A DNA stretch of 64,000 bases from Dimorphilus gyrociliatus (taxonomy: Eukaryota > Annelida > Polychaeta > Dinophilidae): contig CAJFCJ010000018.1 of the NCBI GenBank assembly GCA_904063045.1, positions 682,001-746,000 of the forward strand, read 5' to 3'. The translations under genes and the position numbers were made by a program. Below, piece after piece: positions 47,958 through 59,248 of this stretch; the first letter of the stretch is position 1; every line of letters starts with the position of its first letter. The notes under the pieces are model-generated. The model had not been told where the DNA came from. It did not search any database and saw only the letters and a list, made by a program, of their open reading frames with translations.

Positions 47958-48611
47958 GCATATATAAATGCATACACATATATCTTTGACGTTTGGCTTA
48001 TAACATTATTCTCTGTCTTATTAATAAACGCATGTTTTAATTAAGGTTGAAACTACTATTGTGTTAAATAGAATTCAAAACACGCACACACACACGATTT
48101 ATATTTGACATAAAAGAATTTGCTGCTCACATTACAGATAATCAGAATTTGTTTGTTAAGCAATTCTTATGATTTCTAGCTTTCAGGATTAAAACTTTTC
48201 GAAACTTTATTTTGTATATTAAAATGATCGCTTTAATGATAGTCAGGAAAAAATAGTTTTAAAGAGGAGGTAAGAAATATCTTCCTGTGTACTGGAGTAA
48301 GTGTTCAGGGGAAAATAACAAGATTAATGGAAAATCTTAATATTAGTCTAAAACAATTTATTGATTTAATATTATTCGCATAAACTAGGAAAAGACATCT
48401 TTTTACTTTGAATTGGTATCATGGTATGGACAGCAAATTGTCAACTTCTTTGGAAAGCATACTATGGTTACCTGGTTTCTTAACAAACTGAACAAAAAAA
48501 ACCGGTTTTCATTAACCAAAACCTAAAAGACATCCTTGACCTTTCGATGAAGATTTTAAAAATATCTCCAAATTTCTCTTATTTACAGCTTTCAGATTGC
48601 ATTTTAATTTA
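47887..48611. other. Region between SF1 and the large zinc-finger gene
   Basis: SF1 3' UTR with AATAAA at 48023-48028, a short CA run near 48083 and the promoter of the zinc-finger gene. No gene was seen. Confidence 0.45.
47918..47980. repeat. AT microsatellite in the SF1 3' UTR
   Basis: Interrupted (TA)n tract just after the SF1 stop codon, with several self-complementary TATATA blocks. Expected to vary in length between individuals. Confidence 0.85.
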
Positions 48612-51600
48612 ATGATGGAAGAGGTTCGGAAAAAGGTAACTAATTTCTTTTGATTAATAAAAGCCGAGTAGATCTACGATGCAAATTAATTTCAGATTAA
48701 GGCAGCCTCAGAAGCACTGTCAAGTTTGCGAACCTCTTCTGCTTCTAAAATAGAAAAGCTTTTGAACGAAGCTTTGAACGCCGCTGAAGATGACAAGTAT
48801 GTAATATTATTGTGCAATTAAGTATAAATTCTATGAATTCTTTTGTAGACCTCTGCCTGAAGAGCAAGAAGCGATTCCTGAAAAAAGGGCAAAGTACGAC
48901 GAAGATGTAGATAATATGGAGGTTTCCATTCTGGAAACAGACTTAGATACTTTATCGACTTCCAAGAAGTTTCATGGATCTACAGATATATTAGATGGCT
49001 CTTCAGTCGTGAATTTATTTAGGATACTTGACGACCAATATTATGAATGCCCCCTGTGTAAAGATGAGAGAACATTGGCAACAGATATCGAGGGTCTATT
49101 AAATCATGTGTTTGGATGTCATGCCATCAACAAACAAAATCAGGTAATAAAATGCTGTTATTGCAGCAAAATATACGGGCTGCAATCGAAGAAATATAGG
49201 GATTCTGAGTCAATGGCTAAAGCTCACTGTTTTCTAAACATGGTAGATCATCTTATTAACATACATGATATTGAACAACCGTTATTCATTTACACATATA
49301 AGTGCTCTGAATGTAATGTAAAATGTTTTCTACCTGACCTATGGAGGAATCATGAACTCTTCAAGCACGATCGCTTATCCCGTTTGATTAATATCCTAGA
49401 GGAGGGTGGATATCATGTCATAGAAGCTAAAGAATCAACTGATACATTGACAAAATATCAAGAGGATATTTATGAGGATCAGGAAACAGCTTTTCTATTG
49501 AAATCTACGAAATATTGCTGCTTTTTATGCAAAAATTTATGTAGCACTCGACAAGACTTTCTCTCTCATTTCAGCAAAGAACATTTTGACAAAGACGTGA
49601 TTATGTGCAATCTTTGTGAATTTTCTTCGAGCATTTCGGATTCTAAACAAATCATTAATTGCCTAATAAGTCTTCTTCATCACAGAAAGGATTCACACAA
49701 TCTCTCCTATCCTGATTATGTTAATCTCGTTAAATGTAAATTTTGTGCGTTTTCAGCTCCTAAGAAAGAGCTTGTGGATGAACATTGTAAGATGGATTGT
49801 ACCCAAAAGCCCGAAAATCAAGGAGGGGTTGTTCCTATAATTGATCATGTAAAGTACAGAAAATCAGACTTAATCGATGATTCTGGAATACTCTATTGCT
49901 TCTTATGTAATCCAATAAGTGAGCCAAAGCGAACAACCGAACAGTTTAGTGATTTAAATGGTTTAATTGATCATATATCAATAACTCATCTAACTTGCGA
50001 TCGAGACAAAAAAAGGAAAAGAACTTCCATTGCATGTCCTAAATGCCCAAAAGGCTTCCCTTTGATTCTTAGTTTACTAAAGAGCAGGTATATTTCGCTA
50101 AAAGAGAGAAACATTTAATTCATAATAATGTATTCCCTTAGGGCAATTCAACACGCAGCTTTGCAGTGCTTACATCATATGGCTAAAAGTCCCGGACATT
50201 CGGCATTTGTGCCAAATTTTCTTGTACAATTTCATTGTTCTTTGTGCTCATATACGACTGTATCACACGAATATGCTAGATATCACATAGGTACCCATGA
50301 AAAGAATGGAGAATTTTATGAAAGAGAAGCCAAGGAAGAAAAAGACAATCATGACAACATAATAAATAGATACCGACTCGATGTATTAGCCAATTTTGGT
50401 CCCTTCAATTGTTTATTTTGTGAGAAAATTTTAGACTCATTACAGTCGTTAGCGGAACATGTTTTACAAACTCATGTTGTTAAGAAGAACTTTGGTAAAA
50501 CGAATTCTTACTTAAAATGCACATCTTGCGAATTTGTGAGTTGGTACTTTTTTTAATTTATAATATTACAATGATATATATTTAATTTAGGCGTCACCTC
50601 TCTTAAAATCCTACAAAAATTATCATACTATATCAGTTAAGATTGCATTAGAAGGAATTTTAGAACATGAAGTTACAAAACATTATCAACCACTTCCAAA
50701 TTGGGGACAAATATACTTTTGCGATGAATGCAGCACGAAATTTTATCGAAGAGCTGCATTTTTCAGCGTAAGTGCACGTTAAATGATCATTTCGTTGAGG
50801 TTACTTATGTTTTTGATTTTAGCATCTTAATAACGCACATGCAGTTAAAGTAAAGTTAGTAAGTTTAGTTAAGGAGGAAGGGAAATCTGCTGTTGTAACA
50901 CCCGTATTCGAAAATGATAAAAAGTCTAATAATGTGAAACCGAAATTGAACCACACATATCATAAAAGCAACGAAAAGAAATCGTTTCGAGAAGATTTAG
51001 AATGCTATCCCTGTTTTATATGCAGCAACTCGGATAGTTTTGAATCTTTGGCAGAACTTCTGGAACATGTGCGGTCAAAGCATTGCAATACTGGAAATGA
51101 TGATGCGATATTACTCTGTCATATTTGCAAACGTAATTTTCGATCTTCTAAACGTCTTTCTGCAAGAAGATCTGTTGAAACTATATACAATTCCCTCATA
51201 GAGCATTATGTAACAAAGCATCAATATGAAGCTCCTAATTATTTAATATGGTTATCCTGTGAAAAGTGCGAGTTTCGAACATCGTCTCTCAGACAATTAA
51301 AAGCTCATGAAAAAGATCACGAAGACGAATTTCGATGTGCCGACTGTTCAAAAAAATTTGAAAATTTAGAAGATTTTCGAGAACACACAGAGAAGGAAAA
51401 CCACAATTCAAAAATGTGTCCCTATTGTTCGAAAACGTTTTCAACGGTAGCCTTTCGCATGGCGCATGTACAAAATCAACATGAAAAGAAACGAAACTTT
51501 AAATGCGATGATTGCACGGCAACCTTCTTTAACAAAGTTGATTACGAACAGCATTGCTTCGCCAAACATAAGGTAAAATCATTTATTGTCTTTGCAAAAA

Positions 51601-54600
51601 ATCTCTTTCTAATACGTGCTTTTCTTTTTATAGAAGCAAGTATCTGATAAACCCATTTACAATTGTGAATCTTGTCAATATCAAACCATTCAAAAATATT
51701 TGATGATGAAAGTAAGTCTTTTCATCATACATTATTGAATTATAATTATTCGGTTGTGTTTATTAAGTACTTTATACAACAGATAATTTATAATACCCTG
51801 CAATAGATAACATTTGAACAAAATATTTTATGCATCTTAAATAAATGACTTTCTTTTAGCATATAAAGATACATGAAAATACGTCATCGTCCTGTTCAAA
51901 ATGCGGAGCTTGGTTTCAAAACTACTCAGCTATGCAGAAACATTATAAACGGCACCATTTGGTATGTTTTTTTTTTCTTATCTTAGATATTAAAGTTATT
52001 TGGCGAATTGTCTCTTTATTCTACTACATCCGGTCCTCTATCTAGTTCTTTGTCTTTCCGGCATGAATCATGAAAAAGTCTACCTTCGACAACGATTATA
52101 TAGCAACATGATTTAGTAAAATGTGCGTGATACTCCAATGGTGAACGCTCACTAGCTTTTCTCCAATTTTTTAAAACTAGACCACAAAAAAAACACGTAG
52201 CTGTATCTCCAGAACTTGAGAAAAATCCAGCTTCCGCTAAACTTATTTTCTTTTCGCAAAGCGGATAAGTACGAAAAGTTCGTAGACGATTTTCAAATGT
52301 TTGATATTCAGGATTTTCCATATCTTCTTCTGAAAAGTAAAAGAAATCAAGCTAGATAACTATCGTAAAAAAATTCTTTACTGCGCTTGTAATTATTTTA
52401 TTACAAGTTCAGATACGACTTTACTTTTATCAAATATCTTTCATTTAAGTATTGTGCCGTCAGTCCCACTAACTTTTATCGACGGTTATTTATTGTAGTA
52501 AAACTTTACGACAAAGTGACAACAACATCTATCCTTTGTTCAAAGAGGTTTTATTATTTCAGTATGCCATTTTACTTATTTGTTTAATCCTTACATCTTT
52601 TATTATTATCAATAATGCTAATAAGAGAAGGGGCAAAGTAATTAGTAACAAAAAGTTCAATTCTCTTAATTGTTGACCTTAAAAATCAATGCAAACAGTA
52701 AATAAATACCCTTATCTAATCATTAAATGGCCAATTGACAAGCAAGTATTGAGATGTCATAAATTAATAAGTCGATAAGTGAAAGAGAGCTAAATGTAAC
52801 CAAGTAAATAATAAATATATTTTCTTACCTTTAACGCCATATAAATAGTCGTCTTTCATAACTAACTCATATCTTATATCATCTAATCTATTATCATCCG
52901 CAAAGAATTTATATCCTTTCCAATATATGGCAAAATTACAATTACCCAAATGCTGTCTCCAAATGTCATCGCTTAAAGCTCTCCTTGATGCTCGTTTTGA
53001 ACAGGAGAAACATATAATAGATCTTTCTAACTGGTCGTAAAAAAACCCAGCTTCCGCAAGAGTTTCAATACCAAATTTAATTCTAATGTTATATTGCTCG
53101 ATAAGAGCAGCATCGCTTTTTTTTAAGTATGGTTTCTTTTTTGGCTTTGGCTGAAGATCAAATGACTTTAATCTAAATGAATATGTAGAGTACTCAATAT
53201 ATTCATCACATGTCCTATTTGCTAGATGCTCAAAAACATCATCACAATCGGTATCTTCACTGTCATCCTTAAAAAAAAAAGAAGAATTAATTTATTAGGC
53301 CTTATTTTCATTAATTACAATGCAAAAACATTTCATTAAGTTTTAAATAACGAGTTTTAAAATTCTTAACTAATAACTCTATTAAGTATAATTAACTAAA
53401 CTACCTGCTAAGTATTGTGGCCTCTTTGCATTTTTAGCCCAAAGCGAAATTTACTGACACAAAAATTATACACAATAAATAACAAGGTGTTTTATCAATA
53501 GAAACTGTCATTTGTTCAAATGATATAATGGGCAATAAGCTATTGAACGATGTTAACCGTTAGGAAGGTTTTGCGTTATAGCGTATCCGAAAAGTAGTTG
53601 GTCTTATTTAGAAGATAGGTAATTATTTTACTTAGATCATGTCTAAGTAAACAAAAATTCGAATTTGTTTAGAATATTTTGAAGGAATAACTTTGTTTAT
53701 CCTAGCATTCGGTCACAATGAGAAAAGTAAATATAACCAACGGCAGTGATTTCAGTTGAATATTCAGTATAACCCAAAGCCTGAAATAAAGTTGAACTAA
53801 GATATTGTCCTTTATACACGTGATATGCTAGACTTAGCCAACCAATTCTTTCTACATTCCCTTTAAACAGAAACATTAGTACTTATTAAATACAACGTGA
53901 ATAGAAAATTGAATAGCATTTAATTAATCCTTATTAGGGCTCTAAATAAAAAAAAGTTAACATTTCTAAACCTATAAATCTATCTAAATTAAATACACTA
54001 TTAGAATTGTAATAAATAACGTTGAATTTTCTATCTTTTAAATCAGCTTATTATTATAAGAAAAAGCTATTTTTATTAAAAAATACTGGGGTTCGGTACA
54101 ATTTTCTCTTTGTAACTCAAGTTTTTTTCTTAAAAGCGTTTAGGGTTGTTTAACTAAGAAAGTTGAATTTTTTTTCCTTTTTCTGTTGATACTACAATAA
54201 CAATACATCAGGGAAGAACTATTCAATAACGGTCTTACCGTATCAGTTGAACTTCTCTTTTCCTCTGCGAGCTCCCAATTAGGTTTTTTACTTACTCTTC
54301 TATTGAGAATTTCGAAATTTGACTCTTTTTCCTCGTCATAGTTCAATTTCATCGCCTCCGCGTATAGGCCCATATCGAAACTAACAGATCTTCTTTGATA
54401 ACGATTTTCCTCCTCACCTTTCGTCGCCATTCGTATCAAAATTGAAAAACTTCGGCGCCTTGCTGCGAGCTACAAGAATAGGCCCCCAAAATATGTTTTT
54501 ATATAGTTAGTTTGATATTATTTATGAATTTGGAATTTGCTATCTGGGCCTAATGTCTTTAACAATTAATATTTTTAAATGTCTTTTTTTTTATCTTTTT

Positions 54601-55720
54601 ACTATTACTCTTTTACAATCAATTCTTTAAAATTTTATCAATTTCGTAGAATCATTTTCTTTTCACCCTAACAGAGAAATCGGATATACAAATGCGTCGA
54701 ATGCGAATTCTCATCATTCGACAATTGCCTTGTTGATAATCACATGAGTAGCGGTAAGATAACAAATTTCTTATTCTAAATATCTTTTTTATAATCACGT
54801 GACATAGTTAAATTTTGTTTTTTTTTATTATATTACTTAGAAAAAATATTTAAAATTCCTTATTAATCAATTCTAAAATATTACAATAGCTATATTAAAA
54901 TTTTGTTCCTATCGTATCCAATAAATTTCTATATAATAGATATATAATATATTAGAGATAGTTTATAGAGTATTTCTATTAGAAAATAGATAGATAAATA
55001 TAACTTGCTTGAAATATTTATATAAACTGAAAAAATTTTGACTTACTTGAAACTATTTATAAAAAAAAATAGACAAAATTAACTAAAACGATATATAATA
55101 TTGTTTAGCTTTCCTTGCTTCCCGAGGAGAACAAGTAATTGAACTAGACTGATTCTAAAGTTCAATACGTATACCATAAAAACTAATTAAAACGTTAACG
55201 TTAAAAAGATCGAGTACATTAAACTTGGTTACTTAACATAATTAGTAGTGTAATTAAATATAATGAAATAGATAAAAGTAAACAATTTTTTTTATATTCT
55301 AACTGAATAAAAATTTAACATTAGACCTTTAGAAATAAATGTTTTATTAATTATATTAAATCCTTTTAATATCTTACATTTGTTTTGTTTCTTTGTTTCT
55401 TTTTAGCCCACTGTAATTTGAAGTTCAAGTGCAGATTTTGCCAATTTGTTGCCAGAAATCCTAATCACTTGCGTAAACACTTAAATCGTTATCACGTTGA
55501 TCTTATTCAAAGCGATGACTTGGAAAGATTAGAATACGGAACTCCTGTTAATCAAGTATGCTTTTGAATCTTTTGTTTTTTTCGCTGTTAAACAACTTAC
55601 TGCTCTATTCAGATAAACGATTTAACTGATCAAGACTCGAGTGAAAAATCTGACGAAGTAATTGTCAACTTGTCACCAGACGGCGCTCAATTTCAATATA
55701 TGTATGTAACTGCCGAGTGA
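48612..55720 (+). CDS. Large C2H2 zinc-finger protein, host of the BIR gene
   Basis: Eleven exons (48612-48635, 48696-48796, 48849-50087, 50142-50535, 50591-50767, 50823-51572, 51634-51711, 51860-51961, 54675-54753, 55407-55555, 55613-55720) give 1066 residues. The N-terminal 80 residues are helical and acidic. Numerous spaced C2H2 and C2H2-like fingers follow, for example C-P-L-C...H-V-F-G-C-H, C-S-E-C...H-E-L-F-K-H, C-D-E-C...H-L-N-N-A-H, C-A-D-C...H, C-P-Y-C...H-V-Q-N-Q-H and C-R-F-C...H-L-N-R-Y-H. Linkers are long and irregular rather than TGEKP. The end is acidic (DLTDQDSSEKSDE, then QYMYVTAE). Likely a nuclear DNA- or RNA-binding protein; no orthologue recognised. Exons after 51961 are tied to the rest by phase and by finger spacing (H-H-L joined to R-N-R-I-Y-K-C). 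The 2713-nt intron at 51962-54674 carries an antisense gene. Confidence 0.85.
52016..54430 (-). CDS. Two-BIR-domain IAP-family protein, nested and antisense
   Basis: Three exons read leftwards (54239-54430, 52829-53267, 52016-52329) give 314 residues. A charged N-terminus (1-64) is followed by an acidic DDSEDTDCDD segment and two BIR domains. BIR1 (about 90-165) has SFRLKSF, LAEAGFFYD, CFSC and H-L-G-N-C; its His-Cys spacing is three residues instead of about six. BIR2 (about 215-290) is better formed: RLRTFRTYP, LAEAGFFSSS, CFFCGLVLKNW and H-A-H-F-T-K-S-C. No RING, CARD or UBA is visible and the protein stops soon after BIR2. BIR proteins inhibit caspases or act in cytokinesis; which applies here is open. 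The start is the first ATG in frame (54428-54430). The whole gene lies in an intron of the plus-strand zinc-finger gene, and its stop codon is only 54 bp from the host donor. Confidence 0.85.
54754..55406 (+). other. AT-rich intron of the zinc-finger gene
   Basis: 653-nt GT-AG intron, extremely AT-rich, full of short A and T runs and ATATA blocks. No exon or RNA gene was seen on either strand. Confidence 0.5.
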
Positions 55721-56235
55721 CGAAGTGGAGACAACAGGTGGATTATTAGTTTACTAATCCTGTGGATTGATGATAAATTATTGGAAACTCGCTTTTAAGA
55801 TAATCTGTTCAACGAGACTTAACAGTTGTGACAGAATTAAAAGCATTGCGCCTTAATAAAAAAGAAAAATCCTTTAATTGTAAATCTTATTTAAGACTAA
55901 ACAGATATAGTTTCACCTAGGTTATACCTATTGTATATCTTTGTTTAGACTGCTAAAAACTATAATAAATCAACTAATGAAAGTTATTTGAAGCACGATA
56001 TATTGGTACAAAGATAAATATTGTCGTCGTTAATATTTAAATCAAAACATGTGCTGTAACTCGAAAAAGGATTTTTTTCTATTGGAACCTAAAATTTAAG
56101 GTCTTAAACCTTTATTGGAGCTATAGAAACAAGGTATCATTTCCAAAACTAAGGCGAAACGCCTGTTCTTCAAGAGCTCATATTCATAGAGGATATTGTA
56201 TTAATATATCAACAATTCAACGATAATTTAAAACT
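55721..56235. other. Convergent 3' region of the zinc-finger gene and GTPBP1
   Basis: 515 bp between facing stop codons. A plus-strand AATAAA near 55855 and a minus-strand one (TTTATT) near 56109 would leave a short gap between transcripts. Nothing else was seen. Confidence 0.45.
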
Positions 56236-58651
56236 CTACTCTGCTTGAGCATTGGCAGTAGTAGCAGAAGCCGAAGCAGCTTTCCTCTTCCCACCTCGTC
56301 TTCTTTTAACTCCACCCTGGCCATGTTGATTGTGTAGATTTTTATTAGTCCTCTGATGAACTGTAGAATTTGCGTCCTGAGGCACAAACAGGTCGGTTAT
56401 TGTGCCTATTGCTTTTGTCCTTCCCTCTCGGAAAACCAGTTTGGTATCCTTCCGCAAAAATTCTGAATTTTTTATGAATTTGAATCTACATATTGATTTA
56501 TCTCCAGTTCTCATATTTTCTATAGACATCGAAGTTATTGTGGCTGTCTGTCGAACCGGTCCAACATGAACCATTGCTTGATATCCAACAGCTATTGTTG
56601 TTGGATGGTGCAAAACTAAAACATCAGCTGCAAACTCCCAATAAGAGACGGGTTGAATTAGAGGAGAGACTAGGACCATTCCTTTACGAATACTAGATCT
56701 TTTCACTTTCTTCAGGGCGAAAGAAGCTGTTTGACCTGTGTGTTCAAATAAATATAGAGTAAATGTATCGTAATGAGAGGTAAACTTGCAGCTAAAAGAA
56801 AATTTACTTACCAGCTCTGACTTGCTGGACAGGCATTCTCTTTCGGTGAATACTTCTTATAACGATACTATTAAAATTTCCTGACAAGTCGGGGCCTAGA
56901 AGCAGAGTATCATTCAGTTTTATAGATCCGCTTAGACATGTTCCAGAAACTACTGTTCCCACACCAGGTACGCTAAATGTATCATCTATTTGAAACTCGG
57001 CTGCCATATCACAGTTTGTACCCTCAATAGTGCTTCTCGGTGCCAGAAGATTCATAAACATCTTTAATAAATCAAGTCGTTCGCCGGTAACGTTAGATAC
57101 TTGAAAAATTGGACATAACTTTTCGGAAGTAAAATTTCTTGCAGCTATAACAACATCATCCTCTGATTGCACTAAGACAGGAATTTTCCTACATCCCTGG
57201 GATTTTAGAACTTTCTGCAAAACTTTTAAAGTTTCGGCAAGGATGTTAGGAGGACATTTATCAATCTTTGTTATAACAACAAAAACTGGTATGTTTAAGG
57301 CTAACGCCAATCCAAGATGTTCCTTAGTCATACCAACAACTCCCATATTCGCTCCGACCATCAGCATACAAAAGTCAGGAGCATGACCGGTCATACCAAA
57401 AACAGTTGTTTTTAAGTATTTTTCATGTCCAGCAAGATCGATAAATGTTATAACTTTCGAAGCCTCAGTACAAATCTTTGTCCAATCAAGATTACCTTAA
57501 GAAATATTAATAATTTTTTAGAGAGACATGTCAATATAAAAATTATATAACTTACCATGTTCAGGTTTATTGACAACTCTTCCATTGCTATCAAATCCAA
57601 GTATATCATTCGACACAGACGAAGTTCTTCCTGACTCCATTTCATGTTTATGTCTAAACAGTTTCTGCCTAGCTAAGCCTCTTCCGTTGTCCAACTCACT
57701 ATGAGTAAGAACCCCTAACAAAGTACTCTTTCCCGCATCAACATTCCCCACGACAGCGACACGCACTTCCATAAAGTCTTCCCCTTCAGCTCTCTTCCTC
57801 ACTAAAAATTCCTTAATCACTCCACCTTCGCATCTCCTTTCTCTCAAGACCTTAGCTTCAGCTCCAAGAAGACCTGACAATCTTTGTAAATTAGCAATTG
57901 CACTATCCATGTCATTTTCAGGTAGTCCCGGTATACTGCCTTCACCACAACCAATTTCATAAATTGTTTCTCCTTGACATTGGTCTATTCTATGCTTAAG
58001 ATTATCCAATAAAATTCCAAAGTCCTCCTCACTAGGATTAACAAGAGCCGTCTATTACAGGAAGAGATATTAAACACAGAAAGTTAATTTCTTTTCATTA
58101 ATAATAAGAGAGAACGAATAAATAGATTTTTTAAATTATTATTTGTTCAGGCAATTGAACACGTCCGCAATTTTTAATTTTCTATCTCTCTCTCTCTCTC
58201 TCTTTCATTCTTTTTTTTACTTCTTTTTCTTATCTTCCAAAAATATGCCGAACGACAAATCGTAGAAAGATGCTTACATAATATCAATCAAGAGATACCG
58301 TACTACTGTTAATAATATTTATCGGTCAAACTTAAAGCCTAATTAAAAAAATATTAACATGTTTTTTAATAGCGCACAACAAAAAATTGTCTTCTTTGTT
58401 GAACTTAAGATAGACTTTAGTTACCTTCTTAGATTATATTTACTCTAATAGATGGCGCTTATCAAAGGCTGGTCAAACTAGTTATCTAAACCAGCAGCAG
58501 ATTATGTCTACGTGCACATATTCACAAAGTAATCTTCAAATTATGTAGAATATATGTAAGATACCTTCGATGTTAAGCAATTTTCATTCCCAATTATGTC
58601 TTCTGTCATCTCCGTCTCCTCCATTTCATGATCTCCATTAGAAGTCGCCAT
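56236..58651 (-). CDS. GTPBP1: GTPBP1, elongation-factor-like GTPase
   Basis: Four exons read leftwards (58565-58651, 57556-58051, 56812-57495, 56236-56735) give 588 residues. An acidic N-terminus precedes the GTPBP1/2-specific region ([38 protein letters not shown]). The GTPase has G1 GNVDAGKS, the family hallmark [21 protein letters not shown]3 [20 protein letters not shown]4 TKID and G5 SNVTGE. Beta-barrel domains 2 and 3 follow ([62 protein letters not shown]) and the tail is basic ([11 protein letters not shown]). The family acts in the cytoplasm on ribosome rescue and mRNA decay. The basic tail with RRRGGKR favours GTPBP1 over GTPBP2. Phase across all junctions is consistent. Confidence 0.95.
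58185..58203. repeat. CT microsatellite in GTPBP1 intron 1
   Basis: (TC)9-10 tract on the plus strand, GA on the transcribed strand of GTPBP1, inside the first intron (58052-58564). GA repeats near promoters can bind GAGA-type factors; that link is speculative. Confidence 0.9.
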
Positions 58652-59248
58652 TTTTTACATTAAAACACTCTTCGTTACGTTAATTCACATATTCGAAGTA
58701 GTAACCATATTGTTAAAGTTCTAAATTTCACAAAATTCGAACAAAAATCACTGATCATAACCCGATTCGAACTTCGAATGAGAATGATGGAAGTTTACCC
58801 GAATTAAAAATAATCCCTTTCTTTTATACTAATAGCTGATGAAATGAACCTGTAATAATTCTTTGTTCAGTCTGACATATTGTTATGCAATATGCAAAAG
58901 AAAAGTACGTTACCTAAAATAATTAGAAATTTCATAGGACGGACATCAGACGTACGAATTTCCGGTTTCTATTTTCGCACAAATCAAAAATATTAACTTA
59001 TTACCATATACAAATTATTTTAAAAATTTAAGTCATTTTTACAACAAGGAGTATGCGAAAAAAAATTAATTATGAACCCCGTCGAAAATATGTGGACGTG
59101 TACCAGTCTAATTTTTTTAAATTTGACAACGACCTCTAGAGGCTATCGGATTTCTTTAATGTCTGCCGCAAATTTTGAATGCTAACCAATGTTTTACCTT
59201 GTGCAACGTTTCTAAAAGACGGATGTACGGCTGTTTAATCGGTGTAAG
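58652..59248. promoter_or_regulatory. Divergent promoter region of GTPBP1 and the coiled-coil gene
   Basis: 597 bp between divergent start codons. A related AGATGGCGC motif sits nearby in GTPBP1 intron 1 (58450-58458). No TATA box or RNA gene was recognised. Confidence 0.45.

Noticed and set aside
54237-54439. Longer start for the BIR protein before 54430
   Set aside because: The upstream codons begin with TTG, not ATG; the first ATG in frame is 54428-54430.
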